Source: Thermococcus sp. MAR1
GTDB taxonomy: Archaea; Methanobacteriota_B; Thermococci; Thermococcales; Thermococcaceae
Length of the DNA stretch: 64,000 nt
Direction: 5' to 3'
Assembly: GCF_012027305.1 (NCBI RefSeq)
Contig: NZ_SNUF01000001.1
Span: forward strand, 930,001-994,000
Under the pieces are notes generated by a model. It was not told the origin of the DNA and ran no database searches. It worked only from the letters and a program-made list of their open reading frames with translations. The translations under genes were made by a program, and so were the position numbers. Positions 35,130-44,119 of the stretch are shown here, in pieces (within the stretch, counting starts at the first letter, position 1; every line of letters starts with the position of its first letter).

Positions 35130-35945
35130 TCAGGGGCCTGGAAGGAGACCGTTTATGACCTCCAGCCATCTATCGGGGTTTGCGGCGACTATAAGGACAA
35201 GAACCGCAAGAAGAAAGTTTGCCAGGGTTACTTTTCTGAGGGATGCGATCTCCAAGCTGTAAAGGGTTTCAGGAATGCTGGTCTTTCGTCCGTCAGTGGC
35301 TCCGGATATAACGGCTCCCAAAGCTATGCCAGTTAAAACATCGTAGACCCAGTGGTGGCCCAGGAAGACCGTGGCAAAGGGTATGAGGGTGTTCACCAGT
35401 ATAAGAAGCTTGCCGCCGAGCTCTTTTCTGTATCTCCAGAGGGTCACGATGTTTATCGTTATGATGGTGTTGTGAAGGGAGGGAAGGACGAACTCCTGCC
35501 TCGTCAAGAGCGTGTTCGACGAGTTGTATCCATGTAGATTGTAGACTATGTGAGGGGCGTAAATGTGGAAGACGAGATATATAGCCCCCGCCACGGCGTA
35601 GGCCATTAGATAGCGGATGAACAGCTCGTCCGAGGCCTTCAAATCCCTTTTGTAAATGAGGAGATACGCTACTATCAGGGCTATCGAGCCTGAAAAGCCC
35701 AGGTAATAAACAACCGTGAAAAGCGAATACAGGGGCGGAATGCTCTTTGTAAATTCCACGAGCCCAACTACAAATTCCCTTGAGGTTAGGGGAAGCTCCA
35801 GAAACTCGTTCGTGACGTCAACGCTCCAGCGGCCGATAACCCCGTACAGCACTCCGAAAGCTATCCATCCAAAGTAGCTGAGAAAGAATGCATTAAGCCG
35901 TACGAGCACCTCCGGGTCCTGAAGGCGACGCTGGAGCAGGTTCAT
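35130..35945 (-). CDS. PAP2-family membrane phosphatase
   Basis: A 271-residue integral membrane protein with about six transmembrane helices. The lipid-phosphatase signature is recognisable as PSLHN (with the catalytic-type His) and GHHWVYDVLTG, while the first KxxxxxxRP motif is weak, so activity is uncertain. Family members dephosphorylate lipid or polyprenyl phosphates at the outer membrane face, a function needed to recycle lipid carriers. The tRNA-Thr gene follows 39 bp downstream on the same strand with its own TATA box. Confidence 0.85.
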   Translation of the reverse strand: MNLLQRRLQDPEVLVRLNAFFLSYFGWIAFGVLYGVIGRWSVDVTNEFLELPLTSREFVVGLVEFTKSIPPLYSLFTVVYYLGFSGSIALIVAYLLIYKRDLKASDELFIRYLMAYAVAGAIYLVFHIYAPHIVYNLHGYNSSNTLLTRQEFVLPSLHNTIITINIVTLWRYRKELGGKLLILVNTLIPFATVFLGHHWVYDVLTGIALGAVISGATDGRKTSIPETLYSLEIASLRKVTLANFLLAVLVLIVAANPDRWLEVINGLLPGP

Positions 35946-36054
35946 AACTTTTACCCCCGAGTAGTCAAACCTTTAATTCCCAGCTCTTAAACACACTATC
36001 GCCTTCGACTCCAACCCTTAAAAACCTTACACCCGAATAAGGAGTGGTGAGAAC

Positions 36055-36501
36055 ATGCGAATACCAAACTACGGGGAAATAATGGCTCAGAACATCATTT
36101 TCGACCTCAATGGAACCCTTGGAGAAAGCGGAAAAGTTGATGGGGAGGTAAAGCATCTCCTCGAACGGCTCGCGGATAAATACACGGTCGTCGTTCTGAG
36201 CGCGGACACCTTCGGGACGCTCGAAGAGGAGTTTAAAGGCCTCCCCCTGAGGATCGAGAGGGTTTCGGGCGGTGCTGAGAAAGCAGAAATCGCAAGGGGC
36301 TACGGACCCTATATAGCAGTTGGAAACGGCAACAACGACGTGGCCATGCTCGAAGGTGCAGAGCTTGCCTTCTGCGTAATAGGGCCTGAGGGGGCGAGCA
36401 TAGATGCCCTCCTGGCGAGCGACGTTGTCGTTAGGGACGTTAAGGACGCCATAGGCATGCTCCTCGACGAGAAAAAGCTCATAGCTACGCTCAGAGGGTG
36501 A
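36055..36501 (+). CDS. HAD-like protein, P-type-ATPase-domain related, nucleophile motif DxNGT
   Basis: A 148-residue small HAD protein like the soluble P-type-ATPase-related family (COG4087-like). The first motif is D17-L-N19-G-T, so the usual second aspartate acid/base is asparagine. Motif II is in VVLSADTFG and the metal motif is GNGNNDVAML. P-type ATPases also lack the second Asp, so hydrolysis may be slow or phospho-intermediate based. TATA CCTTAAAAACC (36017-36027) and GTGGTGAG precede the ATG. The next gene begins 3 bases after the stop. Confidence 0.82.
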   Translation: MRIPNYGEIMAQNIIFDLNGTLGESGKVDGEVKHLLERLADKYTVVVLSADTFGTLEEEFKGLPLRIERVSGGAEKAEIARGYGPYIAVGNGNNDVAMLEGAELAFCVIGPEGASIDALLASDVVVRDVKDAIGMLLDEKKLIATLRG

Positions 36502-36504
36502 GCT

Positions 36505-37134
36505 ATGGACTACAGAACGCTGAAGGGTATCGGAACAGCGGAGCTGGTGATCAAGAAGTCCGTCTTCATAGGCTATGCCTCGCCAGCGAAGACGGAAGAA
36601 GAGGCCAAAGCCTTCATCTCAAAAATCAAGGCCCACCACAGTGACGCAACGCACAACGTCTCCGCATACCTCATCAACGACGGAAAGAACTTTGCGGTTC
36701 GCTACGATGACGACGGCGAGCCCAAAGGCTCTGCCGGGAAACCGGTTCTCAAGGTAATCCAGAATAAAGGTCTTAGTAACGTTGTGGTCGTCGTTACCCG
36801 CTACTTCGGCGGCATAAAGCTCGGCTACGGCGGTTTAGTCAAAGCCTACAGCGATACTACAAGTTTGGCCATTGAGAACGCGGGTATAGTCGAGGTTTAC
36901 GAGACGGAGCGCTTCCAGGTTGCATTACCCTACAGCCTCTTTCACACCGTCAGAGAGACCGTTGAGAATTCCGGCGGGAGGGTCGTTGGGGAGGAGTACG
37001 GCGAGCTGGTAACCTTCACCGTCGAGACGAGAAAGGGCGAGGCGGAAAAGCTGATGGAGCTTTTGACGGAGAGGACGAGGGGGAGGGTAAGGCTGAGGAG
37101 GCTCTTCATGAGTTCGTTTGAGGGCAACCTTTAA
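36505..37134 (+). CDS. IMPACT/YigZ-family protein
   Basis: A 209-residue protein of the YigZ/IMPACT family (UPF0029), with the conserved block DDGEPKGSAGKPVL and VVVVTRYFGGIKLGYGGLVKAYSD, then a C-terminal ferredoxin-like domain. Eukaryotic IMPACT modulates Gcn2; the prokaryotic role is unclear, though RNA or nucleotide binding is suspected from the fold. AGAGGGTGAGCT precedes the ATG. It is cotranscribed with the HAD gene. Confidence 0.88.
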   Translation: MDYRTLKGIGTAELVIKKSVFIGYASPAKTEEEAKAFISKIKAHHSDATHNVSAYLINDGKNFAVRYDDDGEPKGSAGKPVLKVIQNKGLSNVVVVVTRYFGGIKLGYGGLVKAYSDTTSLAIENAGIVEVYETERFQVALPYSLFHTVRETVENSGGRVVGEEYGELVTFTVETRKGEAEKLMELLTERTRGRVRLRRLFMSSFEGNL

Positions 37135-37135
37135 A

Positions 37136-37184
37136 TTTACACGGTATGTAATTTACATGGGGTGTAAATTACATGGGGTGTAAA
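37136..37184. promoter_or_regulatory. Three tandem 17-bp palindromic operators (TTTACA-N5-TGTAAA)
   Basis: Three near-identical palindromic units start at 37136, 37152 and 37168, a period of 16 bp, each sharing its last base with the next. Units 2 and 3 read TTTACATGGGGTGTAAA and ATTACATGGGGTGTAAA; unit 1 is TTTACACGGTATGTAAT. The array runs from the TATA-like TTTAAATTTA (37131-37140) through the predicted start site and covers the ATG at 37173. This looks like an operator for a dimeric repressor binding three times on nearly the same DNA face region. The regulator is unknown. Confidence 0.65.
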
Positions 37185-38303
37185 AACTTCTTCCGAACCA
37201 GACCGGTGATGGAGGAGGAATGTCTCTGGGGAGAGGGCCACAGAAAGACCGTTGAGAGCCTTCTCAGGGCAGTTCTCCGGGGCAATGCTGCGGTTCTTCT
37301 CGGTCCGAGAAGGGTTGGAAAAACGAGTGTGGTCAGTGTGATGGCGGAAAAGGTGCGGAGAAAAAGGGGACACCACTACGTCTATTTCAACTTCTCCCGA
37401 TTCCTCGGGTCGAAGGCGATTTCAATATCAGATATAGAACCCAAGAGAACATCGCTGAAGATGATAACGACGAGCAAGAGCTATACACTATCTTTCAGGG
37501 GCCTCAGCGTGGAGGTGAGAAAAACGAGCATCGAGGAGTTCAGCAGGGACTTTTCAAGGCTGGTCAGGGTATTGTCTGAGAACGCCAGGCTGGGTGTTTT
37601 GATATTCGACGAAGCCCAGGTCTTAGCGAGACTGAAGAACCTCGACTTTAGAGGGCTTTTGCAGGAGATAACGGACAGCTATCCGAACATCTCCCTCGTT
37701 TTCACGGGTTCAATGCCGGGCATGCTGGTTGAATATCTGAATCCAAGCGCCGAAAGGCCCAACTTCATGCGCTCGGCGGAAATCTTCACCCTTCCAAGGT
37801 GGAGCACCAGTGAGGGGAAGGGCTACCTCATGGAGGGGTTCAGAAGTTACGGGATAAGTCGGGTGAACGAGCTGGAGCTCTCAAGAGCCGTTGAAGAGCT
37901 GGGGGGAGTTCCGGGATTCGTCTCCCATTATGGCATCACGGTCGTCAACTTCGTGAGGGATGGAAAAAGCCCGGAAGAAGCGCTTCCAATGGCCCTTATG
38001 GAAAGCAGGAGGTATGCTCTTGAGGAATGGCGGAAGGATATAGAGGCTTTTCTGAACGTCTACAACAGTACGGTTTACATGGGGGTCCTCAGAGTCCTGG
38101 CCGAAGCTTATCCTAGCGCCCTCAGGGGGGCCGAAATCTACAGGAGGCTTCAATCCATAGGTCTTGCTCCTACCAGGGTACAGCACGTTTACAAATACCT
38201 CGAAACGCTGGAAAGGGCGGGCTTCGTTCGTTCATCGGAAAAAAGGTACTGGGTTGAGGATCCACTCCTCCGGGAGGCAGTTAAAAGATTCAGCACCCCT
38301 TGA
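37173..38303 (+). CDS. Archaeal AAA-type ATPase with C-terminal winged helix
   Basis: A 376-residue member of the archaeal MCA-type STAND ATPases: Walker A GPRRVGKTS (44-52), Walker B VLIFDEAQVL (about 142-151), sensor LVFTGSMPGML and a C-terminal winged helix (LRGAEIYRRLQSIGLAPTRVQHVYKYLETLERAGFV). The first ATG (37173) lies inside the palindromic array. A second in-frame ATG at 37209 is possible, but the residues before it (FFRTRPVM) resemble family N-termini, so the longer form is kept. The last 14 bases overlap the convergent helicase gene. Cellular role unknown. Confidence 0.82.
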   Translation: MGCKNFFRTRPVMEEECLWGEGHRKTVESLLRAVLRGNAAVLLGPRRVGKTSVVSVMAEKVRRKRGHHYVYFNFSRFLGSKAISISDIEPKRTSLKMITTSKSYTLSFRGLSVEVRKTSIEEFSRDFSRLVRVLSENARLGVLIFDEAQVLARLKNLDFRGLLQEITDSYPNISLVFTGSMPGMLVEYLNPSAERPNFMRSAEIFTLPRWSTSEGKGYLMEGFRSYGISRVNELELSRAVEELGGVPGFVSHYGITVVNFVRDGKSPEEALPMALMESRRYALEEWRKDIEAFLNVYNSTVYMGVLRVLAEAYPSALRGAEIYRRLQSIGLAPTRVQHVYKYLETLERAGFVRSSEKRYWVEDPLLREAVKRFSTP

Positions 38304-40986
38304 AGCCCTCTCCTCTATTTTCCAGAACCTTTTCCCACACCCTTATCGCTGTCCACTTATCAAGGAACTCATTGAAGGTGCCGCACTTCGGTGAGAGCGT
38401 GCACACCGGACAGCCATCTTTACATGGGCAGGAACGGAGGTGCTCTAAACTCTTCTCCATCAATTTTTCGGCGTTCCCGTAGATTATCGGAGCTAAACCA
38501 CTCCCCCCTTCGTTGCCGTCGTAGATAAACACGACCGGCCTTCCGACGTGGGGCAAACCCGGAAAGCTCGCGTAGCTGTAGCCACCGAGCTCCCTTGAGT
38601 CCACGTAGGTGAAGATGGGGGCGATTTTTATCATGTTGTGCTCTATCGCATGCAAAGCGGAGCCGATTCCGTCCTTGCTGTCGACCATCTTCTTTATCGC
38701 AAAGGCCAGCTCCTCGTCGCTGATTCCGAGCCTCTGGAGGGCGTCACCTATGGTCTTCTTTATGACGTGACTCGTTGTCCCGAGGTAGAGCGGAAAGAGC
38801 TTCCTCCGGTCGAGGTCGCTGTAGAGGGTGAAAGCGAGGTCTTCAGAGCCTTTCTCGACGGCAACATCGAGGAACTCCCTGAACTCCTCGGAAGCAGCTT
38901 CCCTTATCGAGTCCGGAAAGACGAGCCATATTCCCTCCGTCTCGAACTCCCTGACGTATGGCTCCTCGAACTCGACCTTCGCGAACTTCTCCCAGTTGAG
39001 GATTGAGAAGTCCCCTTCATCAACCCTCTCGCCGGTCATCGGGGAATATATTTCGGCCCGAAGGATTCCGCTTTCCTTCAGCTTGAGAAGTTCTTCCACG
39101 TAGTTCCCTGTGTCAGTGCCATTGACGGAGAATCCGGTGTAAACGTGCCTGACACTCAGCCGGCCGAGATGAATCTCCACTCCCCTGTAGGTTTTCTTCT
39201 CTTCCATTTCCAGTATCTCGACCTCCTCCCTCTTGGCCGCGAAGGTCTCAACCCGCCAGAAGCGGTTAAGTTGCCTTGCGAAGACGAAGTGAAACTTTCC
39301 GAACGCGAGTCTGTCCATGGCCATGTAGAGTTCTCCACGCGAGAAGTATGCCATTCCCGGGAGGAGAGAGCGGTGATACTCGTTGGAATCGACCTCCTCA
39401 ACGATGTAGCCCTTGAGCTTGAGCCAGTTGATGAAGTTGAGGAGCTCCCTGAGCGAGGACTTCTCCATCAGCCTGCCCCTTATCCAGGGCTCGTCCCTAA
39501 CGAGGAAAAAGGTCTCGTCGCTCGCCGTTCTCAGGGAAGAGTAGCCGAAGGCAGGCTTTCTCAGGCGGACTTCAAGTTTGCCCGTGAGCGGATTTCTCTT
39601 CAGGTCCGCCTTCCGTTCGATGACGAGCTTCTCCACGACTTTCCTCTCGAACTCGTCAAGCTCGTCCCAGTCGACTATTCCCAGCTCGGTGAGGAGGTAG
39701 TGGAGGTGTTTCTCGGCTATGCGCTCGTTCTCCAGGTTGACCGGCATGTATTCGATTATACCCCGCTCCACTCTCTCAACGAGCTCGTCAAAGTGCTCCC
39801 GGTAGTAGTAGTCGAGACCGTTCTTCCTGAGGACTATGGCGTTCAAAGCTTCCCTATCGGCACTCCTCCCGGCCCGGCCGAAGCGCTGGATGAGGGAGAA
39901 GAGCCCGTCGGGTGGGATTCCGTAGTTCACCGCCGCATCGAGGTCGCCGATGTCTATGCCGAGTTCAAGGGCGTTCGTCGTCAGGAGAACGAGCAGCTTG
40001 CCCTCCTTGAAGTCCCGTTCTATCTCCCAGCGGACGTTCTTGGGCAGGGTTCCCTTGTAGGTGGTCACCTTCGAGAAAGCCGTTGAACCGAGGAGGAATC
40101 GGAGGAGCTTTTCGGTTCCCCTTCTGCTGTCGAAGAACACAAGCGTCTTGACCTTCTCCCCGGTGAGGCGCTCGACCACCGCCCGGAGGAGCTGCCTCTC
40201 GTCGAGGTTTTTGGGTTCGAAGAGGACGAGATATCTCCTCGGAAAGGGGTTGGTGGCACCGCTTATCGCCTCAAATTCCTTCCTGAAGAGCTTCTCCGCA
40301 AAATCCTTTGGGTTCCTCAGCGTTGCCGAGAGCGCTATGATCTGGGGCCTTGCTCCAAGCTTCCTTAGCCTGAAGCCAAGGCGGCGGAAGAGGTACGCGA
40401 AGTTGCTCCCGAAGACGCCGCGGTAAACGTGGAGCTCGTCCACGACGAGATAGCGGAGGCTTCTGAGGAGCCACTCGTAGTCCCTCCATCTCCTCAAAAT
40501 GTTGTAGTGGAGCATGTCTGGCGTTGTGAAAATAACCCTTGGTCTCTCGCGGATTAAGGTTTTCCTCTCCTCCCACGGGACGTCGCCCGTCAGAACCCTC
40601 GCGCTAACGAGCTTTCCGGTGAGGCGGTAGAAGATGAGGTTCTGGAGGGAGAACTTTTCGAGCTGGTTGTTTATGAGGGCCCTCGTGGGGTATATGAGCA
40701 GATAAGTTGCGCGGGGGTTGGAGATGTAGGAATCAAAAATGGCCAGCCGGAATATCTCGCTCTTGCCGCTGGCCGTTGGTGTTGTAACGACGATGTTCTT
40801 TCCAGCGTAGAGGCTCTTGAGGGCCTCGACCTGGTGGCGGTAGAGGGAAAAGCCGAGCTCTTCAAGGAGTTGATTTACCTCCGGGTTGTCGAAGCGGAAT
40901 TCCCCGAATTCGCCTTCCTTTGGGGGAAAAACATGGACCTTGGCAATCTCTGACTTGAGGTGCTTGAGCGTCTCAAAGAGCGACAT
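38290..40986 (-). CDS. DEAD/DEAH-box helicase with C-terminal Zn-binding MZB domain (MrfA/Hrq1-like)
   Basis: An 898-residue superfamily 2 helicase. Walker A TPTASGKSE (69-77), Walker B VVDELHVYRG, motif III ALSATLRN, motif VI QRFGRAGRS and a C-terminal four-cysteine cluster (CPCKDGCPVCTLSPKCG) match the DUF1998/MZB family that includes MrfA and eukaryotic Hrq1, 3'-5' helicases linked to DNA repair. A TATA-like GTTAAAAAAGC (41009-41019) about 26 bases before the ATG and the lack of a ribosome-binding site suggest a leaderless mRNA. Substrate and partners cannot be read from context. Confidence 0.9.
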   Translation of the reverse strand: MSLFETLKHLKSEIAKVHVFPPKEGEFGEFRFDNPEVNQLLEELGFSLYRHQVEALKSLYAGKNIVVTTPTASGKSEIFRLAIFDSYISNPRATYLLIYPTRALINNQLEKFSLQNLIFYRLTGKLVSARVLTGDVPWEERKTLIRERPRVIFTTPDMLHYNILRRWRDYEWLLRSLRYLVVDELHVYRGVFGSNFAYLFRRLGFRLRKLGARPQIIALSATLRNPKDFAEKLFRKEFEAISGATNPFPRRYLVLFEPKNLDERQLLRAVVERLTGEKVKTLVFFDSRRGTEKLLRFLLGSTAFSKVTTYKGTLPKNVRWEIERDFKEGKLLVLLTTNALELGIDIGDLDAAVNYGIPPDGLFSLIQRFGRAGRSADREALNAIVLRKNGLDYYYREHFDELVERVERGIIEYMPVNLENERIAEKHLHYLLTELGIVDWDELDEFERKVVEKLVIERKADLKRNPLTGKLEVRLRKPAFGYSSLRTASDETFFLVRDEPWIRGRLMEKSSLRELLNFINWLKLKGYIVEEVDSNEYHRSLLPGMAYFSRGELYMAMDRLAFGKFHFVFARQLNRFWRVETFAAKREEVEILEMEEKKTYRGVEIHLGRLSVRHVYTGFSVNGTDTGNYVEELLKLKESGILRAEIYSPMTGERVDEGDFSILNWEKFAKVEFEEPYVREFETEGIWLVFPDSIREAASEEFREFLDVAVEKGSEDLAFTLYSDLDRRKLFPLYLGTTSHVIKKTIGDALQRLGISDEELAFAIKKMVDSKDGIGSALHAIEHNMIKIAPIFTYVDSRELGGYSYASFPGLPHVGRPVVFIYDGNEGGSGLAPIIYGNAEKLMEKSLEHLRSCPCKDGCPVCTLSPKCGTFNEFLDKWTAIRVWEKVLENRGEGFKGC

Positions 40987-41026
40987 GGTGATGGGTAGGG
41001 AAAGAGAGTTAAAAAAGCATCGGACC

Positions 41027-41908
41027 TCAGTCGGTGCTCCCAGAGGACGTTCCCGCGGGTCCCGGCTTGTCCCGGGCTATGGCGGAGTATGCAATCTCAA
41101 AACCCTCCATGAGGACTTCCCTCGCCCTCTGAAGCTCCCCACCGGATATGAGTTCCTTCCCCAGCGATGCCCTCTCGATGACCTCCCTCCTCAGAGTTTC
41201 ATCCGGAATGCCCCTTGAAAGCGTCACGAGCCTGTTCAGGGACATGGAGAGGGCTTTTTTCTCGTCGATTTCCATGGGTATGCAGTCGGGACAGGGAGTG
41301 GAGTTTCCGTTGTCCTTATCAACGAGCGTCGGACCGTAGAGGTACACCGACCTGCAGCAGGTGCTCGCAGAGGCCATCTTGCTCGTTAGCCCCGACTTCT
41401 CGTGAATCGCGTTGACGAGGTCGTGGTGGGGGAGGGCCATTATTATCGGCTCGTCCTCCTCTTCGAGGATGTAGAGTATCGCTCCCTCGTCCCATCCGTC
41501 CACGAGGTACACGTCCCCCTTCGGCTTGTAGCCGCTGTCAATAATCCAGTTCAGGAGCATCTCGGAGGTTTCTGCCCTGTCCTTTCCAGCGATCCTCGTG
41601 ACCTTGATTCCCTTAGCCTCAAGAACCTCGGAGTAGTTCGCTGGCACAGCGAGGGGGCCGCCTACTACAACCACCTCGCCTGGCCGGGCTGAGAGAACCT
41701 TTCCAAGGAGGTTCTCATCGAACCGTCCCCATGGTGTAGTTACTATGGTTCCGCCTGCTGCCAAAGAGAGAACCTTGGCCCCAGCGTAATCGGCAGGGTT
41801 GTCGCTTACCAGGATCACCATTCCCTCGGCCTGAACTTCGGGGATCAAAAAAGCGCCGCCAAGAATCAGAAAAGCGGCGAGAATTGAAAGAAGCTTTGTC
41901 ACCTTCAT
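41027..41908 (-). CDS. Secreted CWB2-like protein, paralogue A
   Basis: A 293-residue exported protein. A signal peptide (KLLSILAAFLILGGAFLIPEVQA, residues 5-27) is followed by a single domain with the cell-wall-binding-repeat-2 pattern (VILVSDNPADYAGAKVLS, IVTTPWG, VVVVGGPLAVPANYSEVL, IAGKDRAETSEMLL). A middle part with CC and CPDC cysteines and a helical C-terminal tail follow. It has only two N-x-S/T sequons. The ATG at 41908 is preceded by GGGAGGAG, so the 28-codon upstream extension is rejected. TATA CTTTTATACG lies near 41941-41950. Paralogous to the gene at 44120. Confidence 0.82.
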   Translation of the reverse strand: MKVTKLLSILAAFLILGGAFLIPEVQAEGMVILVSDNPADYAGAKVLSLAAGGTIVTTPWGRFDENLLGKVLSARPGEVVVVGGPLAVPANYSEVLEAKGIKVTRIAGKDRAETSEMLLNWIIDSGYKPKGDVYLVDGWDEGAILYILEEEDEPIIMALPHHDLVNAIHEKSGLTSKMASASTCCRSVYLYGPTLVDKDNGNSTPCPDCIPMEIDEKKALSMSLNRLVTLSRGIPDETLRREVIERASLGKELISGGELQRAREVLMEGFEIAYSAIARDKPGPAGTSSGSTD

Positions 41909-42043
41909 GCGGGTTCTCCTCCCACTGTGTAAGGCGTCATCGTATAAAAGACCTTCCAATGAGAGGTTTTTCATACTCCAGCGAGGGTTCAAAGCCTCGC
42001 AACCTTTTAAAAGCCCCCCTCAAAGGCTAACCCGGTGGTGAGG

Positions 42044-43819
42044 ATGAGGATAGCGGTCATCGATTACGACAAGTGTAATCCAGACAAGTGCGGCAACTTC
42101 CTGTGCGAGCGCGTTTGTCCAGTCAATCGAATGGGCGGAGAGGCGATAATCATAGACGAGGAGAACTACCGCCCGGTGATCCAAGAGGCGAGCTGTACCG
42201 GCTGCGGAATCTGCGTGCATAAGTGCCCCTTCAACTCGATAACCATAGTGAACCTCCCGAAGGAGCTTGAGGAGGGTTGCGTCCACCGCTATGGGGTAAA
42301 CGCTTTCGTCCTCTATCGTCTCCCAGTGGTCAAGGACGGTATGGTCGTTGGCATACTCGGACCGAACGGAACCGGTAAGACCACCGCGGTTAAGGTCCTG
42401 TCGGGTCAAATCGTTCCAAACCTCTGTGGCGACAACGAGGATTGGGACGCTGTCATAAGGACATTCCGCGGCAACGAGCTCCAGAACTACTTTGAAAGAC
42501 TCAAGAACGGCGAGATAAGGCCTGTAGTGAAACCGCAGTATGTGGATTTAATACCAAAAGCGGTTAAGGGCAAAGTCAGGGATTTACTCAAGCGGGCCGA
42601 CGAAAACGGAAGGTTCGATGAGGTTGTTGAGGAGCTTGAACTCGAGAACATTCTCGACAGGGAGATAAAGCAGCTATCCGGCGGTGAGCTTCAGAGGGTT
42701 GCCATTGCGGCCGCGATGCTTAGAAACGCTCACTTCTACTTCTTCGACGAGCCCTCGAGCTACCTGGACATAAGGCAGCGCCTCAGGGTGGCTAGGATCA
42801 TCCGCAAGCTTGCCGACTCTGGAAAGGCCGTCCTCACAGTCGAGCACGATTTAGCTATACTCGACTACATGAGCGACATAATCCACGTGGTCTACGGCAA
42901 GCCCGGAGCGTACGGTATATTCTCCCAGCCGAAGTCAACTCGCAACGGCATAAACGAGTTCCTGCGCGGCTATCTTCGCGACGAGAACGTTAGGTTCAGA
43001 CCGTATGAGGTCAGCTTTACCAAGAAGAGCGAGAGAAAGAGCCAGGAGGGCGAGATACTGGTCGAGTATCCGAGGCTGGTGAAGGACTACGGAGCCTTCA
43101 GGCTCGAAGCTGAACCCGGAACGCTCTACGTCGGCGAGGTGGTTGGCATAGTGGGACCCAACGGAATAGGCAAGACCACCTTCGTCAAGATGCTCGCCGG
43201 TGTTGAGAAACCAACCGAGGGAGAAGTTGACTGGACGCTCACAGTAAGCTACAAGCCTCAGTACATCAAGGTGGACTACGAGGGAACGGTCTTCGAGCTA
43301 TTGAGCAAGATAAACTCAGGAAAGCTGATGAACAGCTTCTACAAGAGTGAGCTTCTCAACCCGCTTGGCATTCCAGAGCTTTACGACAAGAAGGTGAACG
43401 AGCTGAGCGGTGGAGAACTCCAGAGGGTTGCAATAACCGCCTGCCTGATAAGAGATGCCGACCTGTACCTTCTCGACGAGCCCTCTGCACATCTCGACGT
43501 CGAGCAGAGATTGGCCGTCTCAAAGGCTATACGTTCTCTCATGGCCAAGAACGAGAAAACAGCTTTGATAGTCGAACACGACGTCATGATGGTCGACTAC
43601 CTCAGTGACAGGCTCATAGTCTTCGAAGGAACTCCCGGAAAGAGCGGAAAAGCTTTGCCACCCATGGGGATGAGGGAAGGCATGAACCGCTTCCTTGCGT
43701 CAGTTGGGATAACCTTCAGGCGCGATCCGGAGACTGGGAGGCCCAGGGCAAACAAGGAAGGCTCCGTAAAGGACAGGGAGCAGAAGGAGAGGGGCGAGTA
43801 CTACTACGTCTCCGCATGA
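42044..43819 (+). CDS. Ribosome recycling ATPase ABCE1/Rli1
   Basis: A 591-residue ABCE1. The N-terminal domain carries two [4Fe-4S] clusters (CNPDKCGNFLCERVCP and CTGCGICVHKCP). Two ABC domains follow, with Walker A GPNGTGKTT and GPNGIGKTT and two LSGGELQRVAI signatures. It splits 70S ribosomes after termination together with aPelota or aRF1. The frame opens at a GTG (42035), but GGTGGTGAGG ends just before the ATG at 42044, which gives the conserved MRIAVIDYDKC start. It is flanked on both sides by CWB2-like secreted protein genes. Confidence 0.97.
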   Translation: MRIAVIDYDKCNPDKCGNFLCERVCPVNRMGGEAIIIDEENYRPVIQEASCTGCGICVHKCPFNSITIVNLPKELEEGCVHRYGVNAFVLYRLPVVKDGMVVGILGPNGTGKTTAVKVLSGQIVPNLCGDNEDWDAVIRTFRGNELQNYFERLKNGEIRPVVKPQYVDLIPKAVKGKVRDLLKRADENGRFDEVVEELELENILDREIKQLSGGELQRVAIAAAMLRNAHFYFFDEPSSYLDIRQRLRVARIIRKLADSGKAVLTVEHDLAILDYMSDIIHVVYGKPGAYGIFSQPKSTRNGINEFLRGYLRDENVRFRPYEVSFTKKSERKSQEGEILVEYPRLVKDYGAFRLEAEPGTLYVGEVVGIVGPNGIGKTTFVKMLAGVEKPTEGEVDWTLTVSYKPQYIKVDYEGTVFELLSKINSGKLMNSFYKSELLNPLGIPELYDKKVNELSGGELQRVAITACLIRDADLYLLDEPSAHLDVEQRLAVSKAIRSLMAKNEKTALIVEHDVMMVDYLSDRLIVFEGTPGKSGKALPPMGMREGMNRFLASVGITFRRDPETGRPRANKEGSVKDREQKERGEYYYVSA

Positions 43820-44119
43820 GTCTCGGACTTTTTCCTTTTCCCCATAACTGGAGGCATGGAGTGGGAATGTTCTGGAAGGTTTTAAGGTTATACGCCGGGC
43901 TATTGGGGCATCGTACAGGAGTCAGGCCCCCATTTTTTGTCCTCTCCTTTAAAACAGGGAATTAAACACAAATAAACGGTAGATAACGTTGTTTAACGAT
44001 AAAACTCAAGAAAAGAGAGAAGGGACTGCTTCAATAAACGAACGTGAATCTACACGGACGATTTCGTGAAAAAAGCTTAAATATGTCTTATTTCATAGAA
44101 AACATCGAGGTGAAGCGGC
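43820..44119 (+). other. 300-bp intergenic region with promoter for downstream gene
   Basis: No coding frame is supported. The left part has pyrimidine-rich runs suitable for stopping ABCE1 transcription (ACTTTTTCCTTTTCCCC at 43828-43844). The middle is AT-rich with a short CGTT/AACG pairing around 43988-43999. The right end holds a TATA box AGCTTAAATATG (44074-44085) and GAGGTGA before the ATG at 44120. The leader from that TATA is about 10-15 bases. Confidence 0.5.

Noticed and set aside
39145-40086. A 313-codon open frame antisense to the MrfA/Hrq1-like helicase
   Set aside because: The helicase has all motifs over this stretch. The antisense frame has leucine/valine/glutamate-rich shadow composition and no start signals.
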